Counted from the first letter of the stretch, positions 21,950-33,512 are shown. The stretch is DNA of 64,000 nucleotides from Limnephilus marmoratus (GCA_917880885.1 OU862933.1:9223452-9287451), one strand, 5' to 3'. A program made the numbers and translations. The notes: generated by a model from the letters alone, not told the origin.

Positions 21950-21996
21950 CAAAACCCTGAAGAAGTCAGCTTTGCTGACGAAACATGTTGGTTTTA
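21950..21996 (+). ncRNA. Hammerhead ribozyme-like motif in copy 2, right arm
   Basis: The core and stem II are identical to the copy at 12950. The cleavage-site base is T at 21989, which is allowed but usually slower. Stem I has six pairs. Confidence 0.7.
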
Positions 21997-22052
21997 TAAA
22001 CAATAAAAGTGGTAAAAACGAAGTAATCTATTAATTTCAAATATAAAAAATC

Positions 22053-22410
22053 GTTAAATTTATAAACGTACGAAATCTGCGTCTTTACTTAAAAATTGGC
22101 GTCCGTAGTACTTATTTGGAGAAAATGAAATATTATGACTTCTATGTGTTATCTATAGCCTAGTTGATAATCATACTGATATAAATTTTAATTCACTTGC
22201 ATTTTTTAAACATGTAACACGTGATCAATGATTTGTGAGAAAAATATTTCAATAATTTGGGTTCGCGAAATGTCAATAACAAATAAATCAAAAGAGATCA
22301 GAGACATCTCTTGTTGAAATGTGAAAATAATAAGTTATCTTTGTGATTAATCGAAGTATGCAACGCGCGGAAACTTTTTAAATATTTCAAATAAGATATA
22401 TCTTCAAATA
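22053..22410. other. AT-rich stretch
   Basis: No gene or repeat assignment. TA at 22409-22410 is the left flank of the next element. Confidence 0.5.
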
Positions 22411-23269
22411 GGCCACTTGCATGGACTTCATAACGACTTGGAAAAAATCGTGTAGATAGAGTTTTTTACTAAGATTACGAAAATGTTAGTAAAAAGTTAT
22501 AGAAATGTACAGTTTTTTTTATTTTTAAATAAATAAATCCATTATTTGGGCTCGTGACGTCACTACATGAAAATGTCCCGTCGCCGAAAATGTTCCTATT
22601 AATTTTATAAAATTCTACACTGATTTATTTTTTTATATGGCATCACTTTGATTTCAGGCGAATTTTTGAATTCGTTCACTAGATTTATTGTTTGTTCTCT
22701 GCGAACTTATCATTTGGTTTGATTTTTTGACAGATGTTCTGAAGAGAACCCCGTACAATTAATGGCTACGGGGTTCTCTTCAGAACGTGAAGAGGATGTC
22801 GGTACATGTTTTAGAGGTATAATGATTATAGTGCTGATTTTAACAAAATAATATTTTATAATATTCTTATTATTATTACAATTTACAAGTTCAAGTATAT
22901 TACATTGAATTTAGTAATATAGACGCTGTACATTATAATGATTTATGATCAATAAGATGGATCAAGGAAAAAAATATTTATGAGATGTAATATTTTTGGT
23001 ATGCCTCGTTATGCTCCTGTGCCATTCGTGTGGAAAACGTTCTTTTTTTTAAAAATGATTTTCGGCTATGTAATTATCGTTTTTTCACACCTATAAAATT
23101 ATGTCCCGTCTTTCCGGTTTATAAAAAATGGTCTGATTTTTCGTATTGTAATTTTCAAAAAATCCCCAGAGTTTCAAAAATACGATTAAAAAAAAAAAAA
23201 AAATACATAATGTCTTAGAATATTTGCCTAAACCGGAAAAAAATTTAAAAAAATGTGATGCAAGTGGCC
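22411..23269. mobile_element. Possible Tc1/mariner-like non-autonomous element
   Basis: GGCCACTTGCAT at 22411-22422 is inverted at 23258-23269. TA flanks each side (22409-22410 and 23270-23271). The 859-bp interior has no transposase and contains the perfect hairpin at 22736-22786. A 12-bp TIR with TA is suggestive but short. Confidence 0.55.
22736..22786. repeat. Perfect 20-bp hairpin
   Basis: The arm GTTCTGAAGAGAACCCCGTA (22736-22755) is inverted without mismatch at 22767-22786 around an 11-base loop. It is GC-richer than its surroundings. Confidence 0.95.
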
Positions 23270-23470
23270 TATTGGTCACATTTTGGCCAGCGAACGCTCG
23301 TGTGTATTTACAAATTGGCCAAAATTTGGCCAAAAACGTTTCAGTCGATAAATACCTACACAAAGTTGCCATTTAGTTATAAACCTTTCGTTAAAAAAAT
23401 TACATAAGCAAAAGACGATTTGTGAAGTTACAGTGCTAAGAAAGATCTGTTTTATATTATTTTTTTATAT

Positions 23471-23848
23471 GAATACCTCACAAGAGTCCCAGCTGCTCCC
23501 GTCTGGAGCCAGTGCGACCATGGCATCCCCATTGGTATTGAGTTGTGTTGTGAGGCTTAAGGTAGTGAGGATGGGAAGGAGATGGGGAAGAGGAATGTGG
23601 GAAGGTTCCTGACTATTCTGATCTGGTCACCGAACACGGTTAAAGCCATTTCAAGCAACGTTGGTCTTACACCAGGGCGATAATAAGCGTATCTCCGCTC
23701 TGTAACGTGCCGCAAATATACTGCATTTTATTTTAAATTAATTCATTGTGAAATAACATAAATCAATCAAATAAAATTTATTTGACCATGCCGGGATTCG
23801 ATCCCGCGACCTTCGGATTGTCTTACTATTATCGAGCCTTATTATTAT
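23471..23848 (-). repeat. SINE-A copy with tRNA-like head
   Basis: The body matches the family. On the minus strand the head contains GGTCGCGGGATCGAATCCC, a pol III box B, near 23797-23813. The adjacent box A region is degraded. The body then reads AATAAATTTTATTTGATT. Confidence 0.85.
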
Positions 23849-23859
23849 AGGTTTAAGTA

Positions 23860-24100
23860 AATCTTTATACTCGTATATAAAAAATCTAGTGTCACGGTGT
23901 TTGTGGTCGCACTCCTCCGAAACGGCTCCACCGATTTTTATGAATTTTTTTGTGTATATTTGGTAGGTATATAATAAATAATTAGGTGTATAATTTTTTA
24001 TATATATAGGACGGAAAGTATATTTCATATCGCAAGGTGATTAGGGTGTCCCTATAAATAATTTATATGGCAGATCAAAGTTTTTCCGAGTCAGCTAGTA
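23860..24100 (-). repeat. Family C-like repeat without polypyrimidine tract
   Basis: Reversed, it begins ACTAGCTGACTCGG and ends with AAAATCGGTGGAGCCGTTTCGG, GAGTGCGACC and a TATA-rich tail. The start resembles that of family C (CTAGCTGGTACCCGG), and the end phrase is widespread in insect genomes. Confidence 0.6.
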
Positions 24101-24832
24101 TCTCTATAATATCCTACATATTCTAATTATCTCTGTGTAAGGTACTTAAATACCTACCTACTTTATTAAAAATCGTATTTTTAATGCAAATTTCTTTTTT
24201 TAATTTCGAAAAAAGAATTATGCTTTTTGTCCAAAGAAACGTCACTTTCTCAATTTCGATAATTCTTTTTTTAAACTTTCTGCAGGTAGGTACATACCAT
24301 AATATTGAGAAAAGAAATTCGCATAAGGTAATTCAAATAAACACGACGCATAACACGATAAAAAAAATCTTACTGAACCATTAAAACTGCTCTCGTGTTT
24401 ATTCCGCCTTTATAATACCTTTATCCTGATCGGCATTGCTTCAGACGAGAAATCGAGTTCTGACATTTAATATACATAATACTGTTTTGTTCATACTATT
24501 TGTTAAACTGTCAGACAATTTGACAATTACCTAAGGCGATACAATTGTCATGTTTGAAAACAACTAATTTATGTTTGTAGCAAAATTACTTTATTTAATG
24601 TACCTATGAAAATACCGGAAGCTTGTAACCTACCTTCATTTGACTAGCGAATTCCTGTTTTAAGGCGAGACTTAAAGCTTTTATCGTTATTTTCGATTAA
24701 TCTTTACTACTAACCGGTTTACATTAAGGATACCAAAAAATAAGCTTTCGATAAATTGAAGCTTTTCTACCGTTTCATTGAGTAGAAAATAAAATAATGA
24801 GTTATTTTATTAAAAAATATATTCTTCTTCTT
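24101..24832. other. AT-rich stretch without gene
   Basis: Only short frames are present and no repeat could be assigned. Confidence 0.5.
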
Positions 24833-25481
24833 CTTGTGCCCTGTCCGTTCAACGGACGTTGGCTAACATGTTGGCTATGCGGACTTTGTTTACTGCGGCC
24901 CGGAACAGCTCTACGGTAGACTGGCCAAACCACTGTCTCATGAGGTTCTAGGGCTCCGCCTTCCGGCAATCTTTTCCTGCATTATGAGATGTAAGATCTC
25001 ATACTTCTCCGGATGTCTTATCACATGTCCAAGATATTGAAGTTTTCGGAGTTTTATAGTTTTAATAACTTATTTTTTCTTTATTCATCCGAACCATAAC
25101 ATTTTCATTCGTAACCCTGTACATCCAGCTTATTTAAAGTATTCTTCTGTAGATCCACATCTCGAATGCCTCAAGTCGCCTAATCAGTTCTTCAGTAAGC
25201 GTCCATGCTTCCATTCCATAAAATAATATCGAAAACACGTAGCATCTGACCATTCGCATTCGTAAACCAACGTTGAGATCATGACTGCAGAACATCTTTT
25301 TAATGCGGTTGATAAAGGTTGCACGAGCTTGCTCAATGCGGCATTTGATTTCAACCGAAGGATCACATCTATCATTTACATTGCAGCCCAAGTATTCAAT
25401 ACTGAAAAAAATATATGGGTCTGTAAAAAATGTATTTCTTTCTTTAGAAATGTATGAACGCATACAAGAAGCAACTTTCAA
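24833..25481 (-). pseudogene. RTE-like LINE, ORF2 C-terminal fragment
   Basis: The minus strand from about 25430 encodes EYLGCNVND, EIKCRIEQARATF, DLNVGLRMRMVRCYVFSILF and YGMEAWTL...RLEAFEMWIYRRIL, the well-known end of the reverse transcriptase in RTE-type elements. Further 3' the frame is broken, but RQWFGQSTVELFRAAVNKVR, IANMLANVR and a (GAA)n tail at 24833 are still recognisable. The 5' part is missing. It is non-functional. Confidence 0.85.
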
Positions 25482-25865
25482 AAAATAGAATTTTATGGCT
25501 AAGATTTTCTGTGACAGTTTCCCGCGATTAACCTTAATTATTTGATAAAGTCATAAATAAAAACGAATATTTTACTTGATATCGAGCGTTTCTAGACTCC
25601 GTTAGCTAAGCTATTTTTATTGATATTTAGGCACGCTAAGAATATACACATTTATGGATTGCGACTTCCTCTTAACTCGACTGTTTGGCATTTTTCTGCC
25701 TGTAAATTTGATTGTGTGTTCTGTTTCTGTTTCAAGATGACATCTTTACTAATATTATATATAATTTATTTATCCCGCTAGATTTCGCATGAGCGTGGAT
25801 CCTACTACGAACTGTCAAATCGATGTAATCATTATTATACGTACCTAGGTACCTGCCTGAAGAAT
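25482..25865. other. AT-rich stretch
   Basis: No recognised feature. Confidence 0.5.
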
Positions 25866-25877
25866 TAAAAAATAATT

Positions 25878-26202
25878 CAAATTAATAAATTACTTCGTTT
25901 TTACCACTTTTATTGTTTACAAAACCAACATGTTTCGTGAGCAATGCTCACTTTTTCAGGGTTTTTTATTGATACTAATTATAAATAATAGACGTAGACA
26001 ATGGTGTCAATTGAAAAAAAATGGACATAGACAATGGTATCAATGAAAATATGAGAGTGGGTAGAGGAGAGAGGGGCAATGGGAGACATTTTACAAAGGG
26101 AACAGGTTTAATATTGGGTCATTTAAGAACAATAAAAACGAAGTAATTTATTAATTTAAATCAAAATGGTGCCACAAAATAAGTTTGCTGTGTTAGAAGA
26201 AG
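25878..26202 (-). mobile_element. Hammerhead-bearing retroelement, copy 3
   Basis: The minus-strand copy is flanked by the exact 12-bp duplication TAAAAAATAATT (25866-25877 and 26203-26214). The head CTTCTTCTAACACAGCAAAC is followed by inverted short arms (AAATTAATAAATTACTTCG and its reverse at the other end), which bound a middle part unlike that of copies 1 and 2. No protein is encoded. Confidence 0.85.
25920..25966 (-). ncRNA. Hammerhead-like motif with mutated core
   Basis: Stem I (six pairs or more), stem II GTGAGC/GCTCAC, GAA, ACA/TGT and cleavage-site T are present. The core reads CTGAAAA, so G8 is changed to A, which should abolish cleavage. Stem II has changed on both sides in step with the other copies (GTCAGC/GCTGAC), i.e. 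with compensatory substitutions. Confidence 0.65.
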
Positions 26203-26214
26203 TAAAAAATAATT

Positions 26215-27060
26215 GTCATTGAGATAGTGTAGTTTCTTTGGACAAATTTTATAATTCATTATTTGTAAAATATTTAAAAAAATATTTATGGTTTATCTTT
26301 AAGTAGATAGGTATTTAAGTATATACTCACAAATCTTTTAGATCTTCAAATCTTACTCACAAGATTTCAGAGAAAATTTTGGTTCGGATATATTAAATAA
26401 GAGAAAAGTAGAAACCAACTTTTTTGGATGCGAAATCTAGATACTGTTCACAGAACTATTAGTCTAATATGTAGCATTTAATTGCTCTGAAAATTTATTT
26501 CCATAAGCCCTGAATAACATTTCTCGCTAAAGATATTATGAATTAATTTTGAAGACGCATATAACTAAAGACAATTGAAATTTGAACAAAGCCAAACTGT
26601 GATTTAGTTATTTCACAATTAAATGAATATTCAGCCGTAATGTTTAAATTAAACCAAATCATTCTACAACAGTCTTGTAAATAAATCACTCTTAGGCGTA
26701 CATTATCCGAAATAATAACAGAAACGTTAACTTGCATTATTCCAGAAAGTTCGCATAGACTCGAACAAATCACTGTTCTGTAAAACGTAGTGTGCTTAGC
26801 TCGGAATGGAACTGACGACACATGAAATAGGAAGAGGCTATAAATCCGTTTGTCCGAAGTTAAACAAACCATAGAAGCAAATTTAAATTGCTTCGTATTG
26901 ATAGAAATCCACTTGTCATCCCCGGACCACTTCTCAGAGAAGGCTGAGTGTTCTGTACAGGAGAGTTTGGGGGAGGGAAGCGTAGTGGGGAGGAGGCTGC
27001 TATCAACTGGCACACGTGGCAATCATTCAAATAAAAACACTCCTCAAAAGCCTTTCTTTC
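26215..27060. other. No gene accepted
   Basis: A 159-codon minus-strand frame (26543-27022) is long for this AT content but shows no domain, signal or homologue that I recognise. Confidence 0.4.
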
Positions 27061-27063
27061 TAA

Positions 27064-27344
27064 TGGCCGTTATACACGACATCTTTATTCAGCCCGATTC
27101 CAATTAGACACAAAAGTCAACATTTTTCGCTCTACGCGATCGCTATTTTCATCTTCAATTTCATATCTACGATTTCAGTTGGCATCACAGCAAACAGCAT
27201 GGTTCATGTGTTGTTTGCAGTTATGACAATTGAAACCGTAGATATGAAAATAGAGATGAAAATAGACATCGCGTAGGGCGAAAAATTTTGACTTTTGTGT
27301 CTAACTGGAATCGGGCTGAAAAAAGATGTCGTGTATAACGGCCA
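27064..27344. mobile_element. Long-hairpin MITE (281 bp)
   Basis: Almost the whole element is an inverted repeat. TGGCCGTTATACACGACATC on the left is reversed on the right, and the arms extend about 135 bp with few mismatches around a short centre. The 3-bp TAA duplication is at 27061-27063 and 27345-27347, suggesting the PIF/Harbinger group. No coding content. Confidence 0.9.
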
Positions 27345-27347
27345 TAA

Positions 27348-28046
27348 GGATAGTCCCATCTTATTATTACACCATACCTTCTGTATTACGGCACGGTAAT
27401 ACAGCACTCTATTATTTATTTACCATATTTTTTACGCGTTTTTCTTCATTTAAAAAAGATTCTTAATAGAGAACTCCACTCCATTTTTTATAATGAATAA
27501 TGACCTTCTAACTTAAATAACTACCTTTTTTTAGAGTTAGTTTTAATAGTTAAAATAATTGTCAAAGTTTTAATTTTTCAAGACCCCCCGAAAACCACCG
27601 TATGTATCCTGAAAAATTAATATAGGATCGGGCAATCAGCTGATCAACTGCCGCCATTTTGAATTCCGTTGTTCGAAGTATTCTCCCTAGAAGAAGCATT
27701 ACTATTTTTTTGTTCAGAAGTTTTTGAATATTTTCAATAATAGAGATAAACTAATAAGAGATACCTTTATTTTTGAAACGAATAAATTAATACGATGGCT
27801 TGTGTCATACCTACATTCCCGTACAATGACTTTACGGTGACGTCACGATACGTCGAACGGTGACGTCACCACTAAAATTTCAATTATGCCAACTTGACAG
27901 CGCGTTTTTACGACCCGATTAAAAATGGACTTTTAAATTTTTTTTTAAAAACTCTGCATTTAGTATTATTAAATAAAACTTATATTTTCAGAATCAGCGT
28001 TTATTGGTCTATATGGACATATTTTTCTAAAGCCATAGTATTTTTC
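27348..28046. other. No gene; paired CRE-like palindromes
   Basis: GGTGACGTCAC occurs at about 27836-27846 and again at 27860-27870, each containing the palindrome TGACGTCA. No gene is visible nearby. Confidence 0.5.
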
Positions 28047-28216
28047 AGTCACTCCTGGACATACTGACCTCAGATTCCTACCCACCCCTCATGCATATTT
28101 CCTTCCCAGAACTTCCTCTCCTTCATTTTCTTAAAAAAGACCTTCTACACAGCATGTCCAAAGATGACATAGGCCCTGAGGGAATTTATTTTCCTCGGCC
28201 TATGTGGAGCTATTGT
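28047..28216 (+). repeat. Dispersed repeat family B, 3' part
   Basis: It starts CAGTCACTCCTGGACATACTG and includes CCTACCCACCCCTCATGC and ATAGGCCCTGAGGG. Confidence 0.85.
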
Positions 28217-28857
28217 GAAAAAAAATCAATAAAATTAAATCATTAATTTATCTTGTATTCACCGCAATATAAAGTAAACAGTATTTTCAACTCACGTTTA
28301 GGTATGACCATAAAATTTATTTTATTTGCAATCCACAACGTGATATTTATATCAATGGGAAAAGCTTTTACTCTAGTACGAAACTCGGCGATAAACAGCG
28401 CTGATAATATGGTAGAACAGAAGTGGCAGCTATTGACACTGCCTTCCTAGTTTCCATGCAAGTTGAAGTCGAGTGGGTGTAGTGTCAATAAGATAAAGTA
28501 CGACGCAAATATACTGACAGGTGTTGTAGTCGACACGGCCTCAAGGACACGACGTCGAAACGACGTCGCGCGTCGGCGTCGGAGTGACGCTGACAGCCAG
28601 CGGTGTCGATGTGTCGCGAGACGGGACATGACAATAAGGAATTTAAATTATGGGTGGATATTGAACGGTGTTACGTTATTATTTTGAATTACCTACGTCA
28701 ACACGCTTCACACGACTCAACTCAACTTTTTCTATCGTTTTTTGACGTTAACTTTTACTGGAAAAAATGTTTCTTATGAAGTTAACACTCGGTTGTATTT
28801 AAAATTAGCATTAAACTGATGATTATTAATTCGTATCCTGGCTTCCTTTTTTATATA
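28217..28857. other. No gene; CpG-rich patch
   Basis: Positions 28525-28620 are dense in CGTCG and GACG words and carry open frames on both strands. No domain or promoter motif is recognised. Confidence 0.45.
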
Positions 28858-28965
28858 ACTCCACACAGGAGACCAAGAAGAAAATAATTTCCCTCAGGGC
28901 TTGTGTCATCTTTGGGAATGCTGTGCGAACAGTTTTTTCGAGGAGAGGAAGGAGTAAATATGGAT
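28858..28965 (-). repeat. Dispersed repeat family B tail, inverted
   Basis: ACTCCACACAGGAG, AATAATTTCCCTCAGGGC and GAATGCTGTG are the reverse complement of the family end. Confidence 0.8.
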
Positions 28966-29106
28966 CTTTAAGAGACCGAATGCTAGAGTACTGATATTAT
29001 TACAAATATATTTTTTGTATAAAATTGTCTTTTTAAGGTTAACGCCGCATTATGATTTTAATTACTGAAAAAATATTTTTACGAAATTCTTTTAACAATT
29101 TGACAA

Positions 29107-29545
29107 TTTGGGAGGCGGGTATGGATACCCCCAGGAACCATTTATTGGATTACCAACACCTCTGCCAATGGTCAGCCCAAGTGGTTCGCTATGTTTGATT
29201 AGCTTTTTAGCAAACGTTCGCTACGGTGATGGTAGCAGGGGTGCCCGTGTTTATGGGGTGAGGTTTGTTTGGATCTTGGCGGCGGACTCGTTTACCCACC
29301 AACGGTGTGGCAGACCGGATCGGGAGCGACTGTTTACGGAGACCTTTTGACCTCTCCAACAGGAGATCGGAACATCGCTTTAGGAGGAATAGGTTCATAC
29401 GTCCGTCAACTCCTGGACACACAGATCCTCAGACACCTAACCAACCCTCGTACGTTTTTCCTTCCCAGAACTTTCTTTCCTTCCTTTCCTAAAACGACCC
29501 CCAACATAGCATTCCCAAAGATGTGAAAGGTCATGAATCTAATGT
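29107..29545 (+). repeat. Dispersed repeat family B, near full length
   Basis: This copy shows the family start (TTTGGGAGGCGGGTATGG), GGATTACCAACACCTCTGCC, AAGTGGTTCGCTA, TTGGCGGCGGA, the polypyrimidine-rich CTTCCCAGAACTTTC and the end near CCCAAAGATG. Confidence 0.85.
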
Positions 29546-30758
29546 AAAAAAAATAATGATAACTTTTAATTGGAAATTCAGTATCCACCACCGTTTTCAA
29601 AGTGACAAACGCCGCTTGCAGTAACTTTGTTCCTTTAACATAATTCGTGGTTCGGATTGCACTTTTTTTATAAAAACCCATGCCGTAATCAAACGACTGT
29701 CTAAAGCAACCATTTAGCTTTACAGCGGATAAAAATCATTTAACTACTGATAATTAAAAGGCACGTTTTAAATAATAATAAAATTGTCGTAATCAAATTG
29801 ATTCATTTACACGCAATAAATAAACTTAGTTTTTTCTTTCTCGATTGGCACCAGATATGTTAAAATACCGTCAATCTTACAGAACAATCAATAATAAATA
29901 TACGTTGAACTATCTGACCACCCGTACAGATAGTTTTAAAGAGTTATTCATTACCAACTATAATAAATCAATTATTACATTTGATTAAACGTACGTATTA
30001 ACTATTTATCCAGCGGCCATGTGTAACTATATTTATAATTCATTTGAAGTTATTACATCTCCAGCGTATCAATTGATTTGATCTTCTATATTCAACGTTT
30101 TTCAAATAATTACTACCGGCAAGTTTGATTTCTCTAATTTTTATGCATTGTTAGAATCAAAAAAAATACTTAAAAAACACTTAAGCCACTTAAAAAAAAT
30201 ATACACAAGTACATAAGTACCGAATTGAGGATGTGGAGGTTAATTGAAGCATTTTTTTGTTAACTACTCGTATTTTAAATTATTCCAAGTTTTAAGATAC
30301 GCCTACGAAACATACCGATAATAATTCAAATGTAATTAATTTGTAGCCAGTAAAAATAATTTAAGTGGAATGAAAGGGTCTAAAGTTCGATTCCGTGAAA
30401 GTTGATCCCCTGACGGCCTACTGGCATACTTGCACACAATATGCAGTCGGTTTAGATAAAATACGGTGTACCAACTTACACAAAATATAACTAAGTTTTC
30501 CTATTGGGGTGCGCAGAGAGAATATACCACCAAATAACTAAAGTATGAAATCTAATTCATTTAAATGCATAAACTTATCTATGTACAATATAAGCCAGCG
30601 TATAAGTACAAAAATTTATGCTGTAAATAATTTCGTTTGATATCCACGCCAACTTACTATAAAAGGAATTTTTGAAAAACTAATTTTGGTTTGAAATTGC
30701 TAAATGTACGAGACAAGTGGGACGTTTATACAGATTCTGTATAGAATAGGAAGCTGGA
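29546..30758. other. AT-rich stretch without gene
   Basis: Only short frames. No repeat family could be assigned. Confidence 0.5.
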
Positions 30759-30759
30759 C

Positions 30760-31090
30760 ACAACTTGGCACGCCAATGACCTTTTTGAATAACTTTACTT
30801 CTAGATCAATGATTCTAAGTTAAATTGGCAAAACTGAATGTATTACCGATATAAAAAACACTTGCAGACACTCAAAAAGACTTGCAGACTTTTGGAGACT
30901 TTTAAGATTAGCAGGAGACTATGAATATGGTACGCCAATGGATCTTGGTATGCCAATGGTCTTTTGAATGAATTCATTACTTGGTAAATGATTCTAGTTA
31001 AAATGGCCAAAACTGAATTTATCACTGAATTAAAAATAAGTTTTGCACTTTGGAGACTTTTGGAGACTGTTGGGGTTCAGGAGACTGGGA
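30760..31090. repeat. Degenerate tandem duplication, about 180-bp unit
   Basis: GCCAATGACCTTTTTGAAT at 30772 is echoed by GCCAATGGTCTTTTGAAT at 30952. TGATTCTA, GGCAAAACTGAAT and GGAGACTTTT follow in the same order. Shorter GGAGACT repeats sit within it. Confidence 0.75.
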
Positions 31091-31124
31091 TACTGGGAGA
31101 AAGGTAGAACAGAATTTAATACCT

Positions 31125-31465
31125 ACTTATTAAAATACCGTGGACCGACATGATCACTAACACAAATTCTCAGGCGGGCTGGAGCAGATAGAGAGCTGCT
31201 TACATTGGTGAAAGTCAGGAAAATTTCATTTTTGGTCACATACTTCGAGGGGAGAAGTATCACTTGCTCTAATTCGTATTGAAAGGCAAGATCGAGGGTC
31301 GCCGAGGGCCTGGTAGGAGACAAATGCCTTGGCTGCGAAATATACGAGAGTGGACATATTAGAAGTGTGGAGGAGCTATTCCGGGCAGCGCAAGGCAGAG
31401 AGACATTTTCCAGAGTAATCGCCAACGTCGGGGGGACCTGACGGGGCACACTAAGAAGAAGAAAA
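31125..31465 (+). pseudogene. RTE-like LINE, 3' end fragment
   Basis: Plus-strand peptides include GKIEGRRGPGRRQMPWLRNIREW-like residues in one frame (31288-31350, with differences) and SVEELFRAAQGRETFSRVIANVGGT in another, followed by GGGCACACTAAGAAGAAGA. This is the same terminal architecture as the fragment at 24833-25481. The frame is broken. Confidence 0.75.
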
Positions 31466-32092
31466 CAATAATAACAATAAATAAGAAGAAAACACTTTTA
31501 ATGTAGTTTAGAACTTGGAGACTTTGGTTTCTTGGAGACTTGTTTCTTCTTGGATAGTAGTTTTTAACTGACTTCCTACCGGTTTGCAGTTTATTTTTAA
31601 AGGGCAAAACCAGGTCGGGCTTTTGGAGCACAGAATCTCCCTATTTTATGTAGGGTGTTTGTTTTAGGTATTTTCCCTGGTCGCTACGATTTGTGGTCAG
31701 ATGTTTAGTTCTTGCTAAGACAGTCCCAATCTCCAAAACCAAAGTGACACATAATTTTTATTGTTTTTACAATAAAAGCCTGCAGCCTTTGTTGAAAGTA
31801 TTACGTGGTTATTCAGATGTGTTTTCGAGTCCAATGAAGCTGCATGTATTTACTCGTATTATCAATTACGTTTAGGTTTTCAATTAATAAGTTAATTGAA
31901 GAACGTAATAGCGTTTTGGACATCGTTTGGAAGATGCGCCAAACGCACAGTGTTTCTTTAGCCAATAGCAGCACTCCTATTGTTTAGCGTATTACGGAGG
32001 GCGGTAACTTGCTGGCGGCATGGTACTGTGTGGGAGCGTAATTCCATTCTTGAAATACCAGGGTTGTCATATTATGCTTTCTTCGACACGTT
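31466..32092. other. No recognised gene
   Basis: No supported coding or repeat feature. Confidence 0.5.
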
Positions 32093-32185
32093 CGATACAG
32101 TAATTTCCTCCACACAGCATCCCAGATGACATAGGCCCTGAGAGAAATAATTTTCCTCAAGGCCTCCTGTGTGGAGTTAATGTAA
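32093..32185 (+). repeat. Dispersed repeat family B tail
   Basis: CCACACAGCATCCCAGATG, ATAGGCCCTGAGAG and CCTCCTGTGTGGAGTTAATG define the end, followed by an A run. Confidence 0.85.
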
Positions 32186-33304
32186 AAAAAAAGTAAATAA
32201 TGCATAAAATATATATGTCGACCGTCGGGGGATCAACTGTCGTGGAATCGTAGGATATTTTCAAATATTGTCAGGTTATTCGTAACCCGGAAATATTTGT
32301 CTTTCTTTTAAAATAATAAATACATAAATTTAAAATAGATTAGGAAATCTGAAAATATAATATTCATGAAATCTAAGTTTGTCATGGACATATATCTGGA
32401 CCTGCGTTAAGTGATAAAAGCGTATTTTTTCCCCCTCCCCATACCGGTTCCATGGAGCCGGCTGGGCTTACGAGAGCCTCGCTTGATTCTAAAAATCATC
32501 ATTCTTGTCCTGACCAGCGTCGAGCTCGCATCATACATTTTACGAAATAACACGGTAAAACGATAGCTTGTGCTATACATTATACCTACCCTAACACATG
32601 TGGACATAACGAATGTGGGCGGTTCTCCGTGAGCTCGTCGCTGGTTACAGGGGTAAGTAAATTATGAAACATTTGTAAAAGTATCTTAACTAAATACGGC
32701 AACAAAATATTCCTCTGTGAAAATCAGCGAACTTTACTTTTCAGCATTTGGATTTCCCAAATACGTTAATAACGTGGCGAGCAATTCACGTTCCCATGTA
32801 AAAAGGTCTATTCATTCAAAATGAGATTTTTCTTTTAAGAACTAAATAGTGATATTATAATGCGAGATGCCTGTATGCTGTCAGATTGATTTTTTAACGA
32901 ATCACAGTCATCTTTCCCCTCTTCGCCCCCATAGTTTGGTTTTACGCCACATCTGTATCTTCTCGTCTATTAAATTTGGATGTCTATGAAGTTTGTAGAC
33001 TATTAGTACTTCTTGTAGACTTGTTTGTAGACTATAAGTACCTTCAATAATGTTGGCTTACTATTAATAATATTGATTATTGGAAGTAGGTCCCAATGAA
33101 CTCTACTTTTCAATTATTATGTTGAGCATATTTATTATTTTGTTACGCATTTCTCGATCACAACTTTTGTTCCAAATTCATTCAACATTTTAAGTTTTTT
33201 TCTCTTTAGTTTATTCGACACTTGGCGTGATGATATTCATTATTTCATCATATAAAAGAAGAATTTAATTATCAAATAAGTGAAAATTTTAAAATTTTAA
33301 GCAA
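32186..33304. other. No recognised gene
   Basis: AT-rich with short frames only. A phrase around GTTTGTAGACTATTAGTAC is repeated nearby at 32990-33045. Confidence 0.5.
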
Positions 33305-33512
33305 CCCCCGACACAAAAAAGAGCTGATGACTTTGAAACGCCTGGACAGATTTTCATCAATTGTAGCTAAAAACCATCTCGATCACGTCAGCTTTCAAAC
33401 AAAAAAAAACGCACCACAATCGGTTCATTCGTTTAGGAGCTACGATGCCACAGACAGACACACAGAAAGTCAAACTTTTAACACCGCTCCTTGCGTCGTC
33501 GGTGGTTAAAAA
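33305..33512 (+). repeat. Dispersed repeat family D
   Basis: It begins ACCCCCGACACAAAAAAGAG and ends CGTCGTCGGTGGTTAAA, with ATCGGTTCATTCGTTTAGGAG and CACAGACAGACACACAGA inside. I recall such sequences as abundant in moth and butterfly genomes. The ends are roughly inverted (ACCCCCGAC / GTCGGTGGT). Confidence 0.65.

Larger units (their letters stand above)
21426..22040. mobile_element. Hammerhead-bearing retroelement, copy 2, palindromic
   Basis: Two inverted copies of the repeat, of about 210-220 bp each, face away from a central spacer of about 135 bp. The 40-bp head (CTTCTAACACAGCAAAC...) sits on the left. ATATAAAAAATC flanks both sides exactly (21414-21425 and 22041-22052), a 12-bp target duplication. 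Inverted pseudo-terminal repeats plus a short extra head are typical of Penelope-like elements. No protein is encoded. Confidence 0.8.

Noticed and set aside
26543..27022. 159-codon minus-strand frame
   Set aside because: It has no recognisable domain, no codon or promoter support, and is interpretable as chance openness; it is kept only as a note.
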